Shown here: positions 1 to 10,900 of the stretch, piece by piece
Numbering within the stretch: the first letter of the stretch is position 1
How the letters are laid out: the number at the start of each line of letters is the position of its first letter
NCBI GenBank assembly: GCA_037951105.1
Contig: JBAMJV010009745.1
Coordinates: 1 to 64,000 of the forward strand
DNA: 64,000 nucleotides
DNA from: Echinarachnius parma
Taxonomy: Eukaryota; Echinodermata; Echinoidea; Clypeasteroida; Echinarachniidae
Reading direction: 5' to 3'
The notes under the pieces: generated by a model
Told to the model about the DNA's origin: nothing
Seen by the model: the letters and a program-made list of their open reading frames with translations, nothing else
The model's database searches: none
Program-made: the position numbers and the translations under genes

Positions 1-37
1 TTTTGCACATCTCAACAAAGTTACTAGATCCCTTTAA
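1..37 (+). mobile_element. Family A MITE, right end only
   Basis: The window opens inside a family A copy: the terminal segment ACAAAGTTACTAGATCCCTTTAA matches the right ends at 24509 and 28169. The rest lies outside the window. Confidence 0.8.
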
Positions 38-260
38 GTCTTTCCAACTGAAGATCTTCAGGAGAAATTTGCAGTTTAATGACAATTATATTTATCTAAA
101 CAAATAGGATAGGAATTGTAGAAAGAAGATTGTTTCAAATTATCTGTACAATTTGTTAATTCACATCTGTTCAAAAGAAATGGGGAATAATATTTAAAAG
201 TTAGAAGTCAAAGTTCGTGTCTGGGTTACCCTCCAGCTAGAGGCTATTTTTACTATTTTG

Positions 261-667
261 TTAAAGGGTACCACCACCCAAAAATAATATTCCTATCCAT
301 GAAAGGTAACATCTTAAGAATTCCATTCCATCAACAAGTTCACAAAAATATGTTTCCAGAAAAAAATATATAATCGGAAAACGCATCACCATTCTAAAGC
401 ACGGTCTGAATGTACGAGACTAATTTGTGCGGAGCGAACGAATCGCCCGGGATTCCATTGTGTTCAAACGTACGCGTGAATAGCATTGGCGCACTCGCAA
501 ACCAGGAAATAGTAGTGGTTCCATAAGTGGTAGAAATTAATTGCTTTGTTTATGAATTACACAAACCTTTGCAAAATGTTGTTTATCTATTTGATATCAC
601 AAAACGGTACAAAAACGGTACAAAAACTATAATTATGTGTTGTTCTTTGCCTGGTGGTCCCCTTTAA
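261..667. mobile_element. Family B MITE (TTAA), copy 1
   Basis: It starts TTAAAGGGTACCACCACCC and ends CCTGGTGGTCCCCTTTAA, imperfect inverted repeats of about 17 bp beginning at a TTAA on each side. There is no coding capacity. Other copies: 5494-5933, 41247-41672 and a left part at 34023. All carry a CGTACGCGTGAA-like internal segment and end in TTTGCCTGGTGGTCC. Confidence 0.85.
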
Positions 668-1013
668 GTCAAGTGGCTTACTCCATAAGAACAGGAAGTC
701 CATACTCAATCCTTTGTTATCCTAAGTACCCTAAGTATTGGGGTTATTGGTGTCAGGTGTATGTGTACATACATGCCCATTCAGCTTACAAGGTGATTAT
801 AGCCACACTTCATATTGTAATACCTTTAATCCCCATTTCAATGCATTTGCTTTGTGTGGAAGTCTGGTTAATCTATGTGATTTTTAAAACTGAATTTCAT
901 GGTTATTAATTTTCCAAAATTCCTAGCCTAAATAATGAGCTCAATTGCCTAAAGTTCAAATACAATTCCTTTTCGTCCACTAATATTCTTTAGCCTAGGC
1001 TTGATTGGCACCA
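668..1013. other. No recognised feature
   Basis: AT-rich sequence between MITE copies. A 90-codon open frame starts at 637 inside family B and has no domain resemblance. Confidence 0.5.
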
Positions 1014-1743
1014 TTAATGGGATCTTCATGTAGTAACATTAGCGTTGTTGATTTCGGGAGTATTTACTACCCGGGACTCGCGATAATTTTTCGGGCGAGT
1101 CCCGGGTACCCGAAATTTACCCATTTTTTATTACATGATCAGCATGTCACGCCAGCTGGGAAAACATGTTCATTCAAGTGACAAAAATTGAGGGCATTTA
1201 TGTCACTTGAATGAACATGATAGATAACTCTTGCGTTCAATGAGGGGACTTGCTTTTTTTCCCCGGGAAATCGAGTATCGATTTTGGCGCCTGGGACTCA
1301 ACATTTTCGGCGGGACCCGGGTACCCGGGACTCATCAACAGCACTAAGTAACATGATCAAAATCGACAAAACTTACATAAAACTCTAGCGGTTCTCCCGT
1401 ACCGTGTTGTATTCGTAGTTCGTACTACCAATAGAAGCATGGAACCGATTTCACTTGTCCAAATTTCTCTTTGGGTATATAAGATATTTATGATTGAAGT
1501 GTTCAGATTTTACATTCACCACTGGAGAAATAAATGCTGTACAAAGTCAGTGCAACGAGTTAGCAAATATATCACTTTGCATTATCGCTCATTACTCAGT
1601 CATAAATGACAATCATTTTCATGGAATGTTCACATATCACACAGTGGACATATCAGATTTAAACAAAATACACATTTTATCTGATTTATCAACACTCTCT
1701 GTCAGTCTTTGCAAATGCCAATACAGTTACCAGATCCCTTTAA
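1014..1743 (+). mobile_element. Family A MITE, copy split by insertion
   Basis: It ends TTACCAGATCCCTTTAA and matches the family A interior from 1347 (CTCTAGCGGTTC, TTGTATTCGTA, GTACAAAGTCAGTGCAA, TTTGCATTATCGCTCATTAC). Its left terminus, diverged, is at 1014-1039. A 307-bp element (1040-1346) separates the parts. Confidence 0.7.
1040..1346. mobile_element. hAT-like non-autonomous element with 8-bp duplication
   Basis: It is flanked by perfect 8-bp direct repeats AGTAACAT (1032-1039 and 1347-1354). Ends are TAGCGTTGTTGAT and ATCAACAGCACTA, a 13-bp inverted repeat with two mismatches. The inside carries repeated GAGTCCCGGGTACCCG-type quasi-palindromes near both ends and a central hairpin (arms CATGTTCATTCAAGTGACA, about 1167-1224). 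An 8-bp duplication and TAGNG ends fit hAT elements. Confidence 0.85.
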
Positions 1744-1904
1744 GTACAAGTTTGCAAACTGTTAGTGTTACCCTGACCTGAGAAATGCCCTAACATGCTT
1801 TAGACATGACAGGAATTTACCCCCAAAGATTTACATAAATAATTCCCAACCTTGGAATTTATGCACTTTTCTGACATTAATTGGGGTGCAAAAGTTCAAC
1901 TAGT

Positions 1905-2471
1905 TATACAGGGTGGCCCCCAAAAAACGGAACGGGCACTTCCCAAAATAAAGTAACAAAATGATTATCATTATTTATGTCCATCGGATAGGGTGTCTTT
2001 TCCAATGAAAAATGATACCAACTACCAAGAACAGTAATTTTGGTAGTGCACTTTCTGTTTTAGGGCGCCATGAGTGACACCATGTCAGGTTCCCTTTTTT
2101 GTCAATTTTTACAGAGTCAGTGCCTGATAAATCAGACTTACTGCCCGTCATAGTATCAAACAACTATGCCCATTCTCTCGGCACACAGCTGAATGCACCC
2201 TAACAATGGCGCGCGTATTGCTCGTTGTTCGATGCTATGACGGGCAGTAAGTGCAATTGATCAGACACTGACTTGGTCAAAATTGACAAAAATGGGAACC
2301 TGACATGGTGTCACTCACAGCGCCCTAAAACAAAAATTACACGACCAAAATGACTGTTCTTGGTATCTATTTTCATTGGAAAAGACACCTAATCCGATGG
2401 ACATAATCGTTTTGTTACTATATTGTGGGAGGTGCCCTGTTCTCTTTTTTTTAGGCCACCCTGACTGTATA
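1905..2471. mobile_element. Family C foldback element, copy 1
   Basis: The whole element is one long inverted repeat. The left arm starts ACAGGGTGGCCCCC and includes GGAACGGGCACTTCCC, ATGTCCATCGGATAGGGTGT and GACACCATGTCAGGTTCCC; the right arm repeats these in reverse and ends GGCCACCCTG. Arms of about 250 bp meet at CTATGACGGGCAGTAAG near 2230. TA flanks and CAGGGTGG ends recall Tc1/mariner-type derivatives. The open frames inside are non-functional by appearance. Confidence 0.85.
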
Positions 2472-3906
2472 GTGCCATTTTCTTCATGCAAAGGCAGTTG
2501 GAACATACAACAGTCTATGGTTGAATGCACTGCATTGTTCTTAGATCTGTGATCTTGTTTTGAAGTTCATTCCCCCTTGAATTCTGAATGTTATTTACAA
2601 AGAAAATGGTACACCATCTCACTTACAAATGAGGAAATGTCTTTTAAAATAAACATAGAAAAATATAATATTTGACATTTAACATTGATTTGACATTCAG
2701 ATCAATAAATTTGGATCTAAGATTGTTAAGGGCTTTGCAAAGTAATTATGAAATGTTAATATAATTTTGATAACATTATCAATGAAAAATAAATGTATGC
2801 TATTTTATAGCTAATTATTAATGACAAAAGGTTGAAGAACTTACTGAATAGTGATTATAACAAAGCCCTTTTTTTATTGCAGGTTAATATTTCTGTTTTT
2901 TTTGAACGAATAGAACTAGAAGTGCAAGTAGGAAATATACGGGGGCTGAGGGCGATTTTGCCTCCCAATTTTCAAAATAGCCCCTTGACATCAGTAGGTA
3001 GCTCCTAAAATTACCATCTAGATGGTGTTATGTGAAATATTTTGTGATATCCCTCAGATTTAAAAAGTAGCTCCCTAAAATAGAAAAATGAATTCCTGCA
3101 TTGTAGAAATGCAAGTACTAGAAGTGCTACTACTATTTTCAATTTTGAACATTTATGATTTTTCTTACCGAATATGATACATGTACATGTAGGCCAGGAA
3201 AAAAAAAAATAGTGTGGAGGCTTGGTAATGGTATGCTTGTAAGTTCTAAGCGTCATGACAGTACACTAACTACCTTGATCAGAGGAGGTATAAAGTTGAG
3301 TTGATGTGACATGGAGGGGTGAAGGGGCTTCTATCTACCTTGCCCCACAGTTTCCTGTCACTGGAGCCTAGTCTCCTTTCAGGGCTTTTACACTTCACAA
3401 ATTCTTGTTTTTACTATTAAAACTTGTGTTTTAAGAAAGAAAGATAAGTAATCAAAACAGATCTGTCTTAACAAGACTTCTAAAGATAAACAAATCAGGA
3501 TGAATAATTGAAAAGCAAGAAAATTGTTCACCTAAATGGTTCTAATTTGTAACTAGCGAGATGTATATTTTGAGGAATAGCATTGCATGTATGTATTGTA
3601 TACATTCATCTACTGAAGGTGTGATTTGCAACACCAAGAGAGAGAGTGAGAGGGAGAGAGTGAATGCAGGTGTAAATGAGAAGTTCCTCTATGAATATGG
3701 TGTGGAGAGATACTTGGTCTTGGCCCCAGTCACACAGTGATAAACCCAATCACAACTATTCATAAAGTACTTGGTTGGGGTTTGTGTCCAGAGAACCCAT
3801 GTTTTAAAAACTGGAATTGTCTTCCACTAGTTGAGAATAACTTCTTTATGATTGATTATTAAAACACCATGAATTGAATTGTGAATCTTTAAAGGTTGTT
3901 AAGCGT
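2472..3906. other. No gene; AT-rich, small repeats
   Basis: Contains a stretch at 2940-3250 loosely like the GC-motif repeats elsewhere (GGGCGATTTTGCC, TAGCTCCCTAAAA, GTGGAGGCTTG), and a short GAGA tract at 3638-3660. Nothing coding was recognised. Confidence 0.5.
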
Positions 3907-5085
3907 GGAGATATAGCGTGCACTAACAAAAACGGATTACGTAACCACTGACCTAGCAGCAGATTCAACAACAGCGGTTACATAACCCGCTTTAATTTGT
4001 TAGTGCACGCTCAAATGCACTCGGATGACGTTTCATATCATGGAACAGTTGAAAAATATGGCAGCCTCCAGTGGTTAGTCAAAACAGATTATGGTGGTTT
4101 TAAAAACATGGATTATTTCCATTATTAGTAATACCCATGAGGAAATATAGGACTATAAGTGACTTATAAAATGCACTTATCCGTTACAGTATTGCAAAAA
4201 TTGCAACGTTTCATTCCCCTGTAAGAACTGATATGAGTAACTCGACTAGAGATGACCATGGCACTTAAGAGTTAAGAAACAAAATAGAGATATACATGTA
4301 TGTATCTTAATTCAAAGAGTGTTGTGACTAGAGTTGACCATAATTATCGGGGGCGGGGGGGGGGGGGGGGGGGGGGGGAGGTTAAGGATCAAATCAGTAG
4401 ATCTAATTCTATGAGTATTGTATACTATTGTGACCAGAATCTAGCACGGCACTCATCGGGGAGTTAAGGAACAAATCAATAGATCTACGCAAATTAGTGA
4501 CTTTATGTGACTAGAGTCGCGACCATGACACTCAGAGGGCTAAGCATTTTATTTGCAATTGGAAAAGCAGAAATAGTCGGGGAGAGTTCAGGCCAAGTGT
4601 TGGAGTCAATTGGGGGCAAGCCTGTGATTAGAGCACATGACAATTGATATGAAATGAACATTTAATGATGACATATGTTCGACTCCTCTCACTCGTCCGC
4701 TCTGTCGTCTGCCCGCCCGCAACTGCCATGCCATATCCACCTTATTACTTGTGATGCCCCATCAACAAACCAGAAGTTGTAGACCAAGTCTGACTGAGAT
4801 TTGGACCAGGTTTAAAACTTGGTTAACTCACCCAGGACTGCTCATGAAAGGGAAGCCAATTGTTGGCATGTTCTCTTATTAACAAATTAATAAAAAGTGC
4901 GTAATTTCACATCTAGTCATATTTCCTTTTGGGTATCAATGAGATATATTGTCATTTGTTTTGACTGACCACTGGAGGCTGCCATTGTGCCATGCATTCC
5001 AACTGTAAATGTGCAGCGTCTTAGTATGCGGTTATGTTACAGCTGTTATTGAGTCTGCTGCTATGTCAGTTGGTAGGAAACCAGT
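3907..5085. repeat. Hairpin repeat and 1-kb inverted duplication
   Basis: 3907-4012 is a hairpin with ends AGCGTGCACTAACAAA and TTTGTTAGTGCACGCT. The segment about 3948-4150 (ACCTAGCAGCAGATTC, ATGGCAGCCTCCAGTGGT) recurs in inverse orientation at about 4915-5085 (ACCACTGGAGGCTGCCAT, GAGTCTGCTGCTATGTC). Between the arms lie irregular tandem units of about 80-105 bp (GTGACTAGAG..GACCATG..GTTAAGGA, 4222-4560) and a G tract at about 4350-4378. Confidence 0.65.
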
Positions 5086-5493
5086 GGCCGAGAGCACGAT
5101 CATGACCCAGGCAGGACCAGCCCTAGTTCCACTGATCTCTAGATTATGCTTGTGTTATCCTTTACGGTTGAATGAGTAAGGGCGGTATGTGTGCTCTGCT
5201 ACGTTCTGCTGATTTGTATGTTATTCTAGCATATTGACATCGATGAGTTAGAGCCAATGATGCTAATTACCATGGTAAATGTCACTGGTCCGTAATCGGG
5301 CCTCTGGGCCTTGGGGCAAAGGGTGAGGGGTTGGGGATGGTCTAGAGGGGTGGGGGCTTGCGGCTAGAGGGGTAGGGCCTAGGGGAGAGGTGGCAGTGCC
5401 TCTGTCTGAAGGGGGGCAAATGCTCTCCCCAAGCCCTCCATCCAGCAATACCACTGAGAATGCGTCCTGCTAGTCTGTGAAGTACTTCCCAAG
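5086..5493. other. No recognised feature
   Basis: Includes a G-rich patch at 5290-5430 that reads as Pro/Ser-rich open frames on the minus strand. No domain or splice context supports coding. Confidence 0.5.
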
Positions 5494-5933
5494 TTAAAGG
5501 GTACCACCAGCCAAAAATAATATTCTTATTATAGAAAGGTACCATCTTTAGTATTCCATTCCTTCAACAAGTTCACAAAAATATGTTTTCAGAAAAAAGA
5601 AAAACAAATTGGAAAACGCATCACCATTCTCAACCATGCGTTCATGCGGTCTGAATTGTGTAGACTATATGCGTGCAGAGCCAGAGTGCACTGTGCAGAG
5701 CGAATGAATCATCCTGGAATCTATTGACGTACGCGTGAAAGCATTGGCGCACTCGCAAATGCTTGGCCCGTATGGAACCAGGAAATAACAGTGGTTCCGT
5801 AAGTGGTGGAAATTAATTGCTTTGTTTATGAATTACACAAACCTTTGCAAAATGTTGGGTATCTATTTGATATCATAAAACGGTACCAAAACATATAATA
5901 ATATGTTGTCCTTTGCCTGGTGGTCCCCTTTAA
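5494..5933. mobile_element. Family B MITE (TTAA), copy 2
   Basis: Same ends and interior as the copy at 261-667 (TTAAAGGGTACCACCAG to CTGGTGGTCCCCTTTAA), slightly longer through small internal insertions. Confidence 0.85.
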
Positions 5934-6029
5934 TAAATATCTTTATTTTCTTAACTTAGAATAATCAGACAAATTCAGTCATTCTAGTACACTTCTATGC
6001 TCAAAACGTGTAGTGTATAATATGAACTT

Positions 6030-6297
6030 GTGTGTGTTTGTGACAGTGTACATGAATTGTCTGGCTTTCCCATCGGTCCCATCCAGCCCCATTCATTCAT
6101 CTTTAACGGGATGATGAGGATTCCATACACCCCTGTCAAGTTCACAAACTCTGTTGTGATGTACAATGCCTGCCGGCAGTCATGTCTAGATAGATCTCAT
6201 TTACTGGGTGAAATGGGTCAAAGATCCAAATTGGACCTGAAAAGGCTGGGCCATCCCACTACATGTATATTAGTAACCAAATTTGGGATAGTCTACC
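6030..6297 (+). repeat. Family F diverged ~340-bp repeat, unit 1
   Basis: Landmarks in order: CCAGCCCCATTCAT, GGATGATGAGGATTCCATA, GTCAAGTTCACAAACTCTG, GGGTCAAAGATCCAAATTGG, ACCTGAAAAGGCTGG, ACCAAATTTGGGATA. The same order recurs at 7240-7981 and 12942-13870; insertions at 6298-6791, 6801-7236 and 7984-12939 interrupt the array. Confidence 0.75.
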
Positions 6298-6791
6298 CCG
6301 GGGGGGGGGGGGGGGCACTCATGTATAATGTAAGACGGGTATGTGCCGCTTAAAAGAACCCCTTTTTCACACCCGATCGCAGCTCTAAAGATACCCGATT
6401 TTCAAAAATTACTGCTCCGTAGACCCCCGGAATGACTTGGCTAGGTAGTTAGTAGCGCCAAGTCCATTATTCTTCTTCTAGTTCGGCTCCATAGACCCCC
6501 GGAATGACTTGGCTATGTATTTGACTAGCGCCAAGTCCATTATTCTCTTCTAGTTTGGCTCCTTGGACCACCATTTGAGCCTTTTTGAGGGTTTCCGTAG
6601 GTCTTTGGTAGCTCCAAGTCTATGTATTTGGTAGTTTTAGTCTGCTCCTTAGACCCCATAACTCTCGTTTCAGGGTTTTTGTAGCTCCAAAGACCCTATA
6701 TTTTGTGCTTGTAGTCAGCTCTTCAGACCCCCATTTCAGAGTTCTGTGAGGCACACCCACCGTCAAAAATAATTCGAGTGCCCCCCCTGGG
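6298..6791. mobile_element. Non-autonomous element with 8-bp duplication
   Basis: Perfect 8-bp direct repeats AGTCTACC lie at 6290-6297 and 6792-6799. The ends are a G run followed by CACTC, and GAGTGCCCCCCCTGGG, forming a G-rich inverted repeat. The inside repeats GCTCCGTAGACCCC-type units about every 45-80 bases (about 6414, 6486, 6560, 6642, 6715), with CCGGAATGACTTGGCTA twice. No coding. Confidence 0.8.
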
Positions 6792-6800
6792 AGTCTACCA

Positions 6801-7236
6801 TATGTGACCTTACACCACAAAACGACCAATAAGTCGGGGAAAATCATTATTCTGATTTTCACATGATAATACAGTAGACTTCATTACCTTTAAAATGGTA
6901 TATAATTTGTCATATTCAGACAAGGCAAACCCTCTGAAAATTAGCGCCAAAGATTTGGAAAATGGCTGAATCAGTTTTAAAACAAAGGAGAAATGAGCCA
7001 CTTCAATGATTGTCGTCCATTCAAGTGCTGTATATCTGATAATTTTATTCAATGAAAAAATATATTTAAACAAAATTTCTGACGATCAAAATTTCACAGA
7101 AGGCAGATTAAGTTACCTTCATTCAGAAAATACAACAATCCTAAATTTCATATTTTAAACCAAATTTGATATTTTAGCTAATAACAGAGAAACTATCTGA
7201 GCGACATAACGGTCATTTTGTGATGTAAGGTCACAT
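6801..7236 (+). mobile_element. Family D MITE (TA), copy 1
   Basis: It starts TATGTGACCTTACACCACAA and ends GTGATGTAAGGTCACATA, an inverted repeat of over 20 bp beginning at TA. Two further copies are at 57258-57698 (inverted) and 58465-58902, with the shared interior GGTATATAATTTGTCATATT and CAAAATTTCACAGAAGG. It lies nine bases after the 6298-6791 element. Confidence 0.85.
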
Positions 7237-7239
7237 ATA

Positions 7240-7981
7240 ATGTTTCAGGTCTATGGCAATCACTGACAGCCCTAGTCATCTATAGATCCCAATTACTGGT
7301 GGGAAATTGGTCAAAGGTCCAAATTAGACCTGAAAAGCATGGACTAGCACACTATCACCTATTTAGGACTAAGATATTTTTGCAATACAATGCATTCTCC
7401 ATTATAGACCCCAGCCACAGTATTCTTCAAATCCAGCCCCATTTATCTTAACAGGATGATGAGAATACCATTTACACCTGTCAAGTTCACAAAGTCTATT
7501 GTGGTGTATAATATGTCTGCTAGCAGTCATAGGTCTTTACTGGGTGAAATGGATCAAAGATACAAATTGGACCTGAAAAGGTAGGACCGCCCCACTATAC
7601 ATGTAAGTAACCAAATTTGGGATCCATGACAGGAGTCATCTATAGATCAATTACTGGTGGGAAATGGGTCAAAGGTCCAAATTAGACCTGAAAAGCATGG
7701 ACCAACTCACTATTACCTATTCAGGACTAACGGATTTTGCAATATAACATGCATTTTCCATGCATGTAGACCCCCAGCGCCTGAATCCAGCCCCATTCAT
7801 TGTAAAATGTAAAGGGGATGCATGATGAGGATACCATTTACACCTGTCAAGTTCACAAACTGCCAGCAGTCGTCTTTAGATCTCATTTACAGGGTGGAAT
7901 GGGTCAAAGATCCAAATTGGACCTGAAAAGGTTGGACCTTCCCACTTTATAACTTCAGTAACCATATTTGGGATAATCTAT
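7240..7981 (+). repeat. Family F diverged ~340-bp repeats, units 2-3
   Basis: Two to three units with CCAGCCCCATT at about 7434 and 7785, GGTCAAAGATCCAAATTGG at about 7905, and GTCATCTATAGATC at 7633. Ends at GGGATAATCTAT, where the nested block 7982-12941 is inserted. Confidence 0.75.
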
Positions 7982-7983
7982 TA

Positions 7984-10900
7984 TAGGGCAGGTGGGCAAT
8001 TCCACCATAACGGAATTACATTCAGAGACGTTTTTTGCTCATTATTTCATTCCCTGCGCAATATTCTCATGACTTAAGTAAATTTTGATACTTATATAAG
8101 TTGCACGGGTAACCAGGCTACAACATGATAGGGAAATGGTTTTATATCTTCCATGTGTTGTTGCACACTAGACCAATATGTGTGACCGTAACGGAATTAC
8201 CGGAGAATGGAGTTTTTTTTTTGCTACAAGTTTGCGTTGAGTTTCTCTGAAATATAAGACACTTTGAAACTGATTTTATGTATTTTTTCTATCTTGATAA
8301 TGTCAACTTCATTTTGGAACAAGTACGTGCATAAACAACACAATGATAAGTTCACAAATTCACTTTTTTGAAAAAAGACCACTGTAACGGAATTACACAA
8401 ATTTGTAACGGAATTACATCTCTGAAAGTTACAAGGAAAACTCAATTATTTTGCACTCAACTTTTCTTACATGCTAATGCAAACATCAAGGCTATCTAGC
8501 ACTTGAATATAAACTATAATTTGACATATCTGTAAAGCAATTTTTGAACTTGTTATGTGTAAAATAAATGAAAATATGGCCAAAATACAAATAAGAGTGA
8601 AATTTGAAAAAAATATTGCTAAAATCCAGCTTTATTTCGGTTTATTTTCAGCTTCATATTAGTAGGCAAGAAATTAAAAAGGATTGCATCAATTTAATGA
8701 AAGAAAAATCCTAGGAACTATGTCCACTAATGTGTGTAACGGAATTACACAACTTAAGCAGTGAAATCAATTTTCCACAAATCGGTACATGAACAACAAA
8801 GAATTCACATTTTAGCTTCAATACTTTTCAAAAATCAATAATTTGACAATAATAACCATATTTGAAGAAAAAAAAAGCAACATTTTAGAATTTTTCCTTT
8901 TCTTCAAGAAAAATGGCTAAATTGTGAAAAAAAAATGTACTACATTATGTGACATGCTAAATAACTGCACATAATCAATATCAAGCAACATTTAAACAAT
9001 TACAAATCACAAACAGGTCAAATCATTCAACTTTCAATGCTATAAAGCCTCGTAAACTTCCTGAATATTGGAAATCTGTGTGAATGGAAATGCATTGTGA
9101 ATGGGTAATTCCACTGTTACAGAATGACAAATAAGTGATTTTTAGCTCTGTTTTCTTAATCATATTTAAAATTCCTTTCACTTTCACAGTTTTTAAAACT
9201 TTAATAACTGGCAGGGGTACTAGACTAGAGGTACAACAGAACCCAAGATTGTTACAAATCTATATAACACTGTAGCGTCCAGAGACCAAAATACAATCAT
9301 AACGGAAAGGGGTCTTTCATTCAACACTAACTATGTAATGATTTTCTGCAAAAGCTACCAAAAAAAATTCTTCATTGGTAATAAAAAATTCTTCATTGGT
9401 AATAAAAACTTATCATTCAAGTTACAAACTTGAATTTGGTACATCTTTTTTTCCAGAAATGATCTATTTTAACCTCTGAAATTACAAACGAATGTCACTG
9501 TAACGGAATTACGCCTGTGAAAACCACCCATGAAAATGCAATTTCTTGGTTACATTATTCTGCTTTTCTGCTTATAGTCATTAGTAAAGAATGTGTATGC
9601 ATTGTTCATCACAAGCTCTTACATAAGGACCAGAACAAATCCTGAAGTTATGTGTGTGCGTAACAGAATTACAAGAAAATCAAGATTTGTTATATAAACT
9701 CTTGTTATATTCTAAAATTATTCTTTTAAAAATGCATCCTAAATTGATCTTAATTTACTCTCAAATCAATTTGGAATGCGTTTTCATCCATTCCATGAAA
9801 TACTTGTATAGATGTATATCGGATATAAACGTGTATGATCCTCAGACAAAAAGTTAGCATATAAAATATAAATATAGAATTGCCAAAAATTAAAGACACC
9901 TTTAGGGATTCCCATTTGAAAATGCAAATACTTTGTACATCATTCTTCTTTGATCTGCATACAGAAGCACACTGAACACTCAATGTATTCTGACTTTATG
10001 ATAATGAATAAAACATGTGTATCTTAGCCTGTATTATGTTTAGTTTTGAATATCTTGAAGCCTATTCTGTATTTATGTTTAATTTTATATGCTTCAGTTT
10101 AATACAAATTTACATAATTAATGATAAGTTATGAGCCTTTAACTGATCAATGATATTCAAATCTACATACAATTACAAAATTATTAATATTAAATCTCCT
10201 TGAAAGTTGAAGGTATGATTTATATCTTAAAATACATGAATGTAAATTAATGTGAGAAAATAAATGTAGCACCAGTGTCATACTAATCACTGGATATTTA
10301 AAAACAAAATGTATTGTTTTTGTTTTTCCCTTCTTAAGTACAAACATGAATCTGCTGCATCTTCATAATTTTAGTCAAGTGGTTCTTGCTGGAAACTAAT
10401 TTAATGATAGAACATTATCATCTCTATTATGTTCATGGAGAGATTAGAGAAATTATCTATCGTGTATCAATTTAGTTAAATCACCATTGATGCAATATGA
10501 AGCATGTGGTACAATGAGTCACATAAAGTAACATTGTACAGTACTTGCATAATGACGTACTGTCTACATGGCTACAGTTCATGATATTTAAAGGGTATTT
10601 CTACATTGAGAACAAGAATTTTTTTAATTTTCAGCAATATCATTCAATACCTTACAAACCATGTGCGTGTAATTCCGTTACGTAACGGAATTACCAATAT
10701 CGTTACGCCAATTTTGGAAAAAGTAGTGACATTATTTCAGAAAATTATGTTGGAAGTTCTTAGGACTGTGGTGAAGGAAGAGAATTCACAATGACATGAC
10801 TAAAGAACAAGTAATAAGATATTGAGAAAAACTTATTATGTTTTATCGTAACGGAATTACGATCAAATATGCATAGATTTCAAAAATTTCTCCAAAAAAA

